Shown piece by piece: positions 1 to 6,629 of a stretch of 12,624 nt of DNA. The stretch's first letter is position 1, and each line of letters begins with the position of its first letter. Both the position numbers and the translations under genes were made by a program. The notes below the pieces were generated by a model. It was not told the origin of the DNA. It did no database searches and saw only the letters and a list, made by a program, of their open reading frames with translations. This DNA comes from Deltaproteobacteria bacterium (GTDB lineage: Bacteria > Desulfobacterota > Syntrophia > Syntrophales > UBA2210): NCBI GenBank assembly GCA_016935935.1, contig JAFGPZ010000115.1, forward strand, positions 1 through 12,624, read 5' to 3'.

Positions 1-1146
1 ATCCAGTTCTTCCGATGTGACAATCCCTCTCTCAAATAATTCCATCATACAGGCAAATGTCCACCCTGTTTCATTAACATCCAGCCCCAGTCTATCGCCT
101 AAATTTGAAAGCATCATGACAGAGGCGATATTGTTTATTCCCATGTTGGGACCGAAGGCCGACATCTGTTCATATTCCGGTTCCTCCACAACCATCCCCT
201 TGTAGGGGCCTTCCGTTATAGTCATAATCTGGCAGTGATGATTCGGGCAGGCCCAGCAGGGACGAAGGCGCTTCGGTTCAAAGTTTTCGTTTATGTAGGT
301 ACCGCCGAATTTGTTGTATTCCTCTTCTTTGATATCCCATATGTTGGTTGTGTAATTTCTTATGGGAAGTGTCCCCAGATTATAGTTACCGTGGACACCA
401 TTTAATGTTCCAAAGTAATGCACTCCTGTCTTTTCACTCTTTGCTTTTTCAATAATGTCTTTCGATAAATTATTAAGGGCTCCCTTATCGTAGACGAAAA
501 CCGATCCTTTACCCCGTTCCACAACGACGGCTTTCAGTTTCTTGCTCCCCATTACTGCCCCAATGCCGTTGTGCATGGCCGCATGTCCCTTATCAACGAC
601 AATCCCCGACCATTTCACAAGATTCTCGCCGGCAGGACCAATGGAAAGTGTGCTAAGGTCACTCTCTTTTCTGTTGAGATTGGCTGCAATGATATCTGAT
701 GTTTCCCATGTGTCCTTTCCGCGCAAATCTTCTGCATCCAGGAGTTGAGCCTTGCCGTCTTCCTTAACAAGGAGATATTGCCATCTCTCGCTGGCACCAT
801 GCACAATGATTCCAAGAAGCCCGCACCTCTTCATATAGGCCCCGAAGACTCCCTGCGCCTGTGTCGATGCTCCACCACCGGTGAGCACACCCTTAGCACT
901 AATGTTTATGCTTCCTGACCCGGGAATCGATGTCCCGGAGAGGACTCCGCCGAGAAGCATGAGACGGTTCTCAGGAGCATCCCACGAAACATCGGCAGGC
1001 ACTTCTTCGTAAAGATATTTTGCAGCCAGGGCATAGCCCCCGATGTATTTTCGGAGGGTTGCGCCATCTATCTGCTCATGCGTAACAGTTCCACCGATTA
1101 AATCAACACGTAAAATTACTGATTCCACGTTATTACTAAAAGTCAT
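1..1146 (-). CDS. Aldehyde ferredoxin oxidoreductase family protein, C-terminus cut by window edge
   Basis: Only the N-terminal 382 residues are visible; the frame is still open at base 1, and family members are usually about 600-650 aa. The ATG at 1146 follows AGGTGG on the minus strand with 7 nt spacing. Seen: a GGYALAAKYLYEE stretch (residues 36-48), SIGPAGENLVKWSG (168-181), GIGAVMGSKKLKAV (194-207), Cys297-x2-Cys300-x4-Cys305, and EEPEYEQM (321-328). These are the landmarks of the tungsto/molybdo-bis-pterin AOR family: pterin-binding domain 1, then the start of domain 2 with the [4Fe-4S] ligands. The HNG in place of the usual GRGG before GAVMGSK, and four rather than three residues between the second and third Cys, suggest a BamB-like or uncharacterised branch rather than Pyrococcus-type AOR. 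Cytoplasmic; known members interconvert aldehydes and acids or reduce activated acids. The exact substrate cannot be read. It lies 77 bp after the desulfhydrase-like gene, probably in the same transcript. Confidence 0.9.
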   Translation of the reverse strand, partial: MTFSNNVESVILRVDLIGGTVTHEQIDGATLRKYIGGYALAAKYLYEEVPADVSWDAPENRLMLLGGVLSGTSIPGSGSINISAKGVLTGGGASTQAQGVFGAYMKRCGLLGIIVHGASERWQYLLVKEDGKAQLLDAEDLRGKDTWETSDIIAANLNRKESDLSTLSIGPAGENLVKWSGIVVDKGHAAMHNGIGAVMGSKKLKAVVVERGKGSVFVYDKGALNNLSKDIIEKAKSEKTGVHYFGTLNGVHGNYNLGTLPIRNYTTNIWDIKEEEYNKFGGTYINENFEPKRLRPCWACPNHHCQIMTITEGPYKGMVVEEPEYEQMSAFGPNMGINNIASVMMLSNLGDRLGLDVNETGWTFACMMELFERGIVTSEELD

Positions 1147-1223
1147 ATCGATTACCACCTGAGTTATTTGACAGTCTCAAGCACACCTTCCCCTTGAGTA
1201 TTAATATGTGCTCTGCTGTTTCT

Positions 1224-2225
1224 TTATTCAGACAGAAAGGTGTCGATGTAGGCGTATAGCGCCGGCGATCCTCCCGTGTGAAGGAAAAGAATCTTGTCAC
1301 TCTTTTTGAAATAACCACTCCTGACAAGACCTATGAGTCCTGCCATGGCCTTGCCCGTATATACCGGATCCACAAGTATGCCCTCGGTCCTGGCCAGCAG
1401 CCTTACTGCCTCAATCATCATATCGTTGGGGATGGAATAGCCCGGTTTGTAATAATCGTCAAAGCAGATGACGATGTCTTCAGGTATAGGTGTGGCAATG
1501 CCAAGGAAACGGGCAGTGCGCTGTACCACGTCGTAGACCTTTGGCTCCTGCAGCTCCCGTGATCTCCGAACATTGATTCCCACGACGGGAATAGCGGTGT
1601 TGGTACCCCACAGACCGGCGAGAAGCCCGCCGTGGGTCCCGCCGCTGCCGCTGGGACAGACTATATGGTCTATATGAAGTTCTTTTTCGAAGAGTTGGGC
1701 AGTCAGTTCCTGGGCGCATGCCACGTATCCGAGAGCGCTCAGCGCCGAGGCGCTGCTGCCGTCGATGATGTAGGGTTTTCTCCCATCGGCCCGGGCCTCG
1801 TCTGCCATCTTCTCCATCTCGGCGACCTCGTCAATACCGCTGGGCATAACCTTAATTGTCTCTGCGTCCAGAAGCCGGTAGAGAAAATTATTTCCACTTG
1901 CCCTGGGATCATAGGTCCCGGGAACTCGCTCTTCGATAACCAGTCGACAATAGAGTCCCTCCTTGACCGCCGCAGACAGTGTGAGACGGCAGTGATTAGA
2001 CTGAATGGCACCACAGGTAATCAGCGTATCGTAACCGCCGACCAGGGCATCGGCCACCACAAATTCCAGTTTTCTTGTTTTATTGCCTCCCCCCGTCAGC
2101 CCCAGCAAATCATCACGCTTGATATAAATCTCGGGACCACCAAGCGCCTCGGTAAATCTCTGTAATTTTTCTATGGGGGTGTATCCCTCAGTATATCTCC
2201 TTCGAGGGAATCGTGTTAAATCCAT
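1224..2225 (-). CDS. D-cysteine desulfhydrase / ACC deaminase family PLP enzyme (desulfhydrase type)
   Basis: A 333-aa fold-type II PLP enzyme of normal family length. The ATG at 2225 follows AAGGAG with 5 nt spacing. Seen: the PLP lysine in GGGNKTRKLE (Lys49), QSNHCR (75-80), a phosphate-binding glycine loop SGSGGTHGG (192-200), DPVYTGKAMAGLI (286-298) and HTGGSPALYAY (316-326). In true 1-aminocyclopropane-1-carboxylate deaminases the position of Thr290 is Glu and that of Thr317 is Leu; Thr at both sites is the desulfhydrase-type pattern. Expected reaction: D-cysteine (or a related beta-substituted amino acid, such as cysteate in the CuyA sulfo-lyase relatives) to pyruvate, ammonia and sulfide or sulfite. 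It sits between an aminotransferase and an AOR gene, which fits amino-acid breakdown. The substrate among the listed options is inference. The RBS lies just outside the palindromic element upstream. Confidence 0.87.
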   Translation of the reverse strand: MDLTRFPRRRYTEGYTPIEKLQRFTEALGGPEIYIKRDDLLGLTGGGNKTRKLEFVVADALVGGYDTLITCGAIQSNHCRLTLSAAVKEGLYCRLVIEERVPGTYDPRASGNNFLYRLLDAETIKVMPSGIDEVAEMEKMADEARADGRKPYIIDGSSASALSALGYVACAQELTAQLFEKELHIDHIVCPSGSGGTHGGLLAGLWGTNTAIPVVGINVRRSRELQEPKVYDVVQRTARFLGIATPIPEDIVICFDDYYKPGYSIPNDMMIEAVRLLARTEGILVDPVYTGKAMAGLIGLVRSGYFKKSDKILFLHTGGSPALYAYIDTFLSE

Positions 2226-2240
2226 TATGTCTCCTTATCT

Positions 2241-2394
2241 GATGGCCTCGTAAAAAGTACATTTTCCCCTCCCCGGGTGGGAGGGGATTAAGGGGAGGGG
2301 GAGTTTAAGAACACTTAATAACTTTATTTTTCACCCTCACCCCAACCCTCTCCCATCAAGGGAGAGGGTGCATTTTTGACTTTTACAAGTACAT
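2241..2394. repeat. MITE-like palindromic intergenic element with degenerate terminal inverted repeats
   Basis: The gap between the aminotransferase and the desulfhydrase-type gene is filled by one composite palindrome. The left end GATGGCCTCGTAAAAAGT (2241-2258) is imperfectly matched by the reverse complement of 2379-2394 (ATG.ACTTGTAAAAGT). Inside are two GC-rich hairpins: 2266-2286 (8-bp stem CCCCTCCC/GGGAGGGG, 5-nt loop) and 2346-2368 (9-bp stem CCCTCTCCC/GGGAGAGGG, loop ATCAA). The two halves are divergent inverted copies of each other. An 11-bp direct repeat AAGTACATTTT lies at 2255-2265 and 2387-2397. No coding capacity is visible. It touches the stop codon of the upstream aminotransferase and ends 15 bp before the next start codon. 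Similar CCCTCTCCC/GGGAGAGGG elements are common in bacterial genomes from memory; family assignment was not checked. Confidence 0.7.
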
Positions 2395-2395
2395 T

Positions 2396-3232
2396 TTATT
2401 TTGCCGCATATTGTCTGGTATATTCCGAAAAGAGCTTCATGACACGACGGGTCATGTCGCCAGGTTTTCCATCATCTATTATGCCATCGTTAATGCAGAC
2501 TACAGGGACTACCTCTTTATTTGATGAAACAATGAAGACTTCATCGGCTTTGAGAAGGTCAACGAGCTCTATGTCCCGGATCTCGATTTCACCGGACAGC
2601 TCAGGCATGTCAAGGATTACCTGCCGCGTTATACCCGGAAGAATAGTGGTGGCTGGAGTCGCCAGTTTCCCACCCATAAAGGCAAAGATATTGCTTGTGG
2701 TACACTCCGTGGCATAACCTTCAGACGTTACATAAAGCGCCTCTATGGCACCTCTTTCCCTCGCTTTCTGCATGGCGTGTATAGCGTGAATATAATTAAT
2801 GCTTTTCGCCCCGGGCATATATCGGCTGTAGGGAATGGTGATTATCTTGGCGCCGTCCTGGTACCAGGCCCTTGGCATTACCTTCACCGGTGTAACCATG
2901 ATCAGCAGCCGGGGCTTTCCTTCCGGGGTAAAACCGTCGGCGCTGATCCCACCAGTCAGGACGATTCGTATATTTGATTCATCATTATTATTCTGTTCCA
3001 GGGTTTTCAAAACCAGGTCTTCAATGGCTTTAAGAGACAAGGGAACTGGTATGCCGATAAGAGCGGAGGAGCGCTCCAGCCGATTTATGTGGTCTGTAAG
3101 ATGAAAGGGTTTCCCACCATAGGTCCTTAAAAAATCGAATATACCAAAACCCCGCAGAACGGACAGATCGGTGGCAGGAATAACCGCCTCGTCTGCCGGG
3201 AGAAATTTTCCGTCAACATAGAAAATATCCAT
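2396..3232 (-). CDS. Class IV aminotransferase (branched-chain / D-amino-acid aminotransferase-like)
   Basis: A 278-aa fold-type IV PLP aminotransferase of full family length. I place the start at the ATG ending at 3232, 9 nt after AAAGG; an in-frame TTG at 3238 would add two residues but leaves only 3 nt to the SD. Seen (numbering from the ATG): RGFGIFDFLRTYGGKPFHL (27-45), the likely PLP lysine in PGAKSINYIHAI (Lys143), ATECTTSNIFAF (174-185, with the conserved Glu176) and ILPGITRQ (197-204). The RGFGIFD start resembles D-amino-acid aminotransferase and aminodeoxychorismate lyase relatives as much as BCAT, so substrate and stereochemistry are undecided. Expected reaction: amino-group transfer between an amino acid and 2-oxoglutarate or pyruvate, giving a 2-oxoacid. 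The gene begins 17 bp after the TRAP permease stop, so it is co-transcribed with the transporter. This suggests it acts on the imported solute or on a product of it. Confidence 0.88.
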   Translation of the reverse strand: MDIFYVDGKFLPADEAVIPATDLSVLRGFGIFDFLRTYGGKPFHLTDHINRLERSSALIGIPVPLSLKAIEDLVLKTLEQNNNDESNIRIVLTGGISADGFTPEGKPRLLIMVTPVKVMPRAWYQDGAKIITIPYSRYMPGAKSINYIHAIHAMQKARERGAIEALYVTSEGYATECTTSNIFAFMGGKLATPATTILPGITRQVILDMPELSGEIEIRDIELVDLLKADEVFIVSSNKEVVPVVCINDGIIDDGKPGDMTRRVMKLFSEYTRQYAAK

Positions 3233-3241
3233 AACCAATTA

Positions 3242-3246
3242 CCTTT
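3242..3246 (-). promoter_or_regulatory. Ribosome binding site that decides the aminotransferase start
   Basis: AAAGG on the minus strand, 9 nt before the ATG at 3230-3232 and only 3 nt before the alternative TTG at 3236-3238. The spacing favours the ATG. Confidence 0.55.
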
Positions 3247-3249
3247 CAA

Positions 3250-5994
3250 TTATGATGTCGATTTCGCAGGTGCTGTGCCACTGTAGATCTTTTTTCTTCT
3301 TTTTTGAATAAAATAAACCGTCAAAATCAGGAGGCATGCTATGATGAAGGGCACTGGCGAGCGCATAAAAAAGAGAAGCGCCGCCAGGATGCACATGGCA
3401 CGCTCCGGCTTGGTTGATATGTCTGCCAGATAGCCGCGTAATCCAGAACCAAGGCAGGTGACACCGATAAAAATCGATATGAATACAGCTCCGAATTGGA
3501 GAAAATCGAAAGTAATGTCGGGATTCAGCAACGAAGGCAGCCAAAGAATCACGGGACTGTACACAAAAATAAAAGGCACAATATAGGCCGCCGATGACAG
3601 GCCAAAGGCCGTAGTTCCGATCTTGAATGGCTCTCCTCCGGAGATACCGGCAGCCGCATACGCGGCGAGTGCCACGGGGGGTGTTACATCGGCCAGTATG
3701 GCATAGAAAAATACGAACATGTGCGAGATCAGAGGGTGTACACCGAATTCAAGCAAGGCCGGAGCGGCAATAATGGCAGCTATAATATACTGCGCCGTAG
3801 TCGGCAATCCCATACCGAGAACAAAACAGGCTATGGCGGCATAGACGAGAATAAAGAAGAGCACCGTACCCTCGGCAGGAAGCAGGTGCAGGACATCTGC
3901 ATGAGATATAAAGCCGGCCGTGGCATCAGCCATCCTGATCGTTAGTTGTCCCACCTTAAGCCCCAGACCGGTCAGCATGGTAGTTCCCACAATCAATCCC
4001 ACGGATGCCACTGCGGCGCCGATGGCCAGGGCATTCCTCGTTCCCATTTCCAGGGCGTTGACGATCTGAGGAACGCGCATTCTGCTGTCTTTGTAGAAAA
4101 CACCCAGGGCAATGACAACAAGATTGGTCCACAGTGCGGCAAGGAAAGGCTTTACAGTGAAGGCCAGCATGCATACAAGGAGAACCAGTGGAATCATACC
4201 AATCAGCCAGTCCGTCAGTCTGGATCTCTGATATGTCCATACGATGCCGGCAATCATTATTATTAACCAAAGTACTAAAAAGCCCACTGATGTCTGAAAG
4301 GGACTGAAATGAGTTAGCACACTTGGAAGAGACATAATAACCGGTACAATAAAGGTCATCATTCGTCTTGTTACCTGGCCCAGGGAACAGGCGATAATAA
4401 TGGCCCAGAAGGCGGCAAGAAAGGGTGTAAAGCCGGCAATGAGCAGATATACAATAACAAAAAGCGGAAGAAGCATGATTCCCCGTTCCTTGATTATCAC
4501 TGAGATCTTGGGAAGTTCCTCCCGGGGAAGGCCCGTCATCCCCTGCTTGAGCGCTTCAAAATGTACCATAACGCCAATGGCATAGAAGTGGACGGCGGCG
4601 GGAACGACGGCGGCAAAAGCGATCTTTATATAGGGTATGCCCAGAAATTCCGCCATGATAAAGGCCGCTGCACCCATTATGGGTGGCATAATTTGACCTC
4701 CTGTGGAGGCGGATGCCTCAACGGCACCGGCAAATTCAGGCCTGTAGCCCACTCGTTTCATAAGCGGGATGGTGAATGATCCCGTCGTGACTGTATTCGC
4801 GATGGAACTGCCGCTGATGGACCCAAGAAATCCACTGGCTATTACTGACACCTTGGCAGGCCCTCCCGGTGAACCGCCCGCTATGGCCATGGCAATATCT
4901 ATGAATAATTGTCCTAAACCTGTATGGGAGATAAAGAGCCCGAAAAGCACGAAGTGAAACACGTAGGTAGCACAGACGCCCAGTGGAATACCATAGATCC
5001 CCTCTGTCCCTGTATACATGTGCTCGACGATTCGCATCACCGTGTAGCCCCTGTGGGCAAAAATAGAAAGGACTGGAATCTCAGCCATGTAGGGACCGAT
5101 ATAACAATAAATAATTGCAAGAAGAGAGATAATTGTCAGAGGGAGACCTATACTGCGCCGAGTTCCTTCCAAAACAAGAACAATGGCAAAAATACCCAAC
5201 AGGAGATCGAGTTTATTAGCCCATCCCGCCCTGAGAAGGAATTGATCGAAATCAACGATAATATACGAAGAGAGGGCAAAGGCAATGATCGCAAAAATGA
5301 TATCGAAATAGGGTATCTTCAACGGATGGACTTCGAAGGTCTGAAGTCCCGAAATGATCCAGCGGATCGATGATAATGTCTGCAACAGCAAGACCAGAGT
5401 AATCAGTCCCAATGTACATGCGGCCCAGACAATAAGCGGCATTCCCGATTTGGCCAGAACCTCTGCGTAGCCGTCAAGGGCAACCCTGCCTATGTAGCCC
5501 ATAGAAAAGAGACCTATCAGGGAAATAGTAAGGTCAATGTGAGGGACTATTCTTCCAGGTATCCAGACGCGCTCTTTGAAATAAAACATGACAGAACCAG
5601 CAATAAGAAAGAGCACAAGCGCTGCCTGAGTAGAGATCTCGAAGATACCCGCCGTCAGTATGGCTGACAACCCGCCGCTGATAACACCATACATCGCGCT
5701 GTAAATCAGTGATTTTCTCCGGGCAAGTTCTTTCTTGCGTATATTATAAACGAGATAGATAAGTGTAAGGACAAAGGTCAGATGAAAGGCTCGATGTTTC
5801 CATTCCTGAAGGACGCCGAACCCTGCCGTATAGATATGGAAAAGAGATAGAATCAGGCATAATATCAGTACAACGACTCCCGCTTTTTGTGTTAGATTTC
5901 TGTATCGTGCTTCAGGTTCGAATTCAGCGATCAGTTCTTCCTGTTTCTTCGATTCAATACCAGTGGATTCTTCCGAACCTTTCGTTATTTCCAC
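3250..5994 (-). CDS. Fused TRAP transporter permease (DctQ-DctM type, TAXI class), unusually long
   Basis: A 914-aa polytopic membrane protein, the permease partner of the TAXI binding protein encoded upstream. GTG start at 5994 with GAGGAG 8 nt upstream; it overlaps the DUF1850 gene by 10 bp. Seen: a cytosolic head (1-36), a hydrophobic DctQ-like region (about 37-300), the DctM core GGPAKVSVIASGFLGSISGS (377-396) and TTGSFTIPLMKRVGY (403-417), then ASTGGQIMPPIMGAAAFI (429-446). The second DctM half has LGMGLPTTAQYIIAA (726-740) and LADVTPPVALAAYAAAGISG (768-787). Proteins of this class are commonly about 640-860 aa. The extra length is an insertion of about 110 residues with roughly four hydrophobic segments (about 97-207) and a 92-residue internal duplication: residues 508-540 align with 600-632, both carrying PFLAAxW. 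The hydrophilic Lys/Arg-rich tail ends at 914. Role: ion-driven uptake of an organic anion, probably an amino or oxo acid; the solute is not readable. Confidence 0.93.
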   Translation of the reverse strand: MEITKGSEESTGIESKKQEELIAEFEPEARYRNLTQKAGVVVLILCLILSLFHIYTAGFGVLQEWKHRAFHLTFVLTLIYLVYNIRKKELARRKSLIYSAMYGVISGGLSAILTAGIFEISTQAALVLFLIAGSVMFYFKERVWIPGRIVPHIDLTISLIGLFSMGYIGRVALDGYAEVLAKSGMPLIVWAACTLGLITLVLLLQTLSSIRWIISGLQTFEVHPLKIPYFDIIFAIIAFALSSYIIVDFDQFLLRAGWANKLDLLLGIFAIVLVLEGTRRSIGLPLTIISLLAIIYCYIGPYMAEIPVLSIFAHRGYTVMRIVEHMYTGTEGIYGIPLGVCATYVFHFVLFGLFISHTGLGQLFIDIAMAIAGGSPGGPAKVSVIASGFLGSISGSSIANTVTTGSFTIPLMKRVGYRPEFAGAVEASASTGGQIMPPIMGAAAFIMAEFLGIPYIKIAFAAVVPAAVHFYAIGVMVHFEALKQGMTGLPREELPKISVIIKERGIMLLPLFVIVYLLIAGFTPFLAAFWAIIIACSLGQVTRRMMTFIVPVIMSLPSVLTHFSPFQTSVGFLVLWLIIMIAGIVWTYQRSRLTDWLIGMIPLVLLVCMLAFTVKPFLAALWTNLVVIALGVFYKDSRMRVPQIVNALEMGTRNALAIGAAVASVGLIVGTTMLTGLGLKVGQLTIRMADATAGFISHADVLHLLPAEGTVLFFILVYAAIACFVLGMGLPTTAQYIIAAIIAAPALLEFGVHPLISHMFVFFYAILADVTPPVALAAYAAAGISGGEPFKIGTTAFGLSSAAYIVPFIFVYSPVILWLPSLLNPDITFDFLQFGAVFISIFIGVTCLGSGLRGYLADISTKPERAMCILAALLFFMRSPVPFIIACLLILTVYFIQKRRKKIYSGTAPAKSTS

Positions 5995-6497
5995 AGCATA
6001 ATCTCCTCATAGAAGTATGTAAGCACATTCAACTTGTGCACTCTCATATCCACTAAGCCGTCACCGATGAGAGCAGAGAGGTTGATTGGGGATTGTTCTT
6101 TGAATGTAAATGTATTGTCGTAGGGGCGTCCGACACAAATTAACAGAGATGGAATATGTCTCTTTATATTTGAAATTGAATAATTTCCATCATCTTTTTC
6201 AGTGAATTTTTCATTCTCCTTCGTCAGATAGGGCAATCCATAGCCATAGCCTGGAAAGATAGTTTCCTCAAGCATCATTCGATAATATTTGTCTATGAAA
6301 TAAATGTCCCATACGGGACGATGCTTAACTGAATGAGTGTACCGCGTAGAGAAAATGTCTCCGGGATGGACCCCTTCAAAGAAAAGCCATTTTCCGTCTT
6401 CAGTATTTTGCAGGCCAAGGACATAGACCGGATAGAACCACACTCCACACAGGGCAATAAACAATATTGAGGCAATGATAAATTTCTTAGCTTTCAA
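5985..6497 (-). CDS. DUF1850 domain protein, TAXI-TRAP associated
   Basis: A 170-aa protein with a TTG start at 6497, supported by AAGGA 7 nt upstream and no alternative start nearby. One N-terminal hydrophobic segment (about residues 6-28) acts as a signal anchor or uncleaved signal; the rest is probably periplasmic. Seen: YTHSVKHRPVWDIYFI (53-68) and GYGYGLP (83-89), the His-Ser-Val and Gly-rich landmarks of DUF1850. Members of this family are typically found beside TAXI solute-binding proteins and fused TRAP permeases, as here; their function is unknown, and a role in assembly or solute handling is only a guess. It overlaps the permease start by 10 bp, which suggests translational coupling. 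The gene looks more AT-rich than its neighbours by eye. Confidence 0.82.
   Translation of the reverse strand: MKAKKFIIASILFIALCGVWFYPVYVLGLQNTEDGKWLFFEGVHPGDIFSTRYTHSVKHRPVWDIYFIDKYYRMMLEETIFPGYGYGLPYLTKENEKFTEKDDGNYSISNIKRHIPSLLICVGRPYDNTFTFKEQSPINLSALIGDGLVDMRVHKLNVLTYFYEEIMLWK
6003..6008 (-). promoter_or_regulatory. Ribosome binding site supporting the GTG start of the TRAP permease
   Basis: GAGGAG on the minus strand, 8 nt before the GTG at 5992-5994 and inside the DUF1850 coding end. The ATG lying between them encodes Met167 of DUF1850 and is in the other frame. Confidence 0.6.
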
Positions 6498-6504
6498 TAT
6501 CTAT

Positions 6505-6509
6505 TCCTT
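6505..6509 (-). promoter_or_regulatory. Ribosome binding site supporting the TTG start of the DUF1850 gene
   Basis: AAGGA on the minus strand, 7 nt before TTG at 6495-6497. No ATG or GTG alternative is near, so TTG is the best start. Confidence 0.5.
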
Positions 6510-6524
6510 ATCCTGCGATGAGAC

Positions 6525-6563
6525 TACCGGATACCCCCTGCCTCAGGGCTTGGGTATCCGGTA
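6525..6563 (-). promoter_or_regulatory. Intergenic stem-loop between solute-binding protein and DUF1850 genes
   Basis: A perfect 12-bp inverted repeat TACCGGATACCC/GGGTATCCGGTA (6525-6536 and 6552-6563) encloses a 15-nt loop that can itself pair (CCTG/CAGG). It lies 67 bp past the TAXI stop codon. No U-tract follows on the minus strand, so it is not a classical intrinsic terminator. A 3' mRNA-protecting or attenuating hairpin is the likely role, which would keep the binding protein more abundant than the permease. Confidence 0.6.
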
Positions 6564-6629
6564 ACGCGTTTTCACATAATCGAAGAGTGTTTAAAAGTTA
6601 CGCAGAAACTGAGAAAAAAGGTCAGCAGC

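Noticed and set aside
1147..1223. Alternative hairpins (CTCAAG/CTTGAG and AGCACA/TGTGCT) before the AOR gene as an attenuator
   Set aside because: Stems of only 6 bp in a 77-bp gap, no U-tract, easily chance.
1632..2165. Long open frame of 177 codons on the plus strand
   Set aside because: It lies wholly antisense to the desulfhydrase-type gene, has no family motif, and is explained by codon bias of the real gene. The same applies to plus-strand frames at 4924-5373, 8279-8767 and 10376-10912.
2346..2380. GC-rich hairpin followed by T-rich sequence on the plus strand, as an intrinsic terminator
   Set aside because: The T-rich side faces the plus strand, where no gene would need terminating; on the minus strand the stem is followed by A-rich sequence. 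It is better explained as part of the palindromic element.
3239..3544. Minus-strand frame overlapping the permease 3' end
   Set aside because: It is out of frame with the permease, whose hydrophobic C-terminal segments are continuous and convincing there; no motif is visible.
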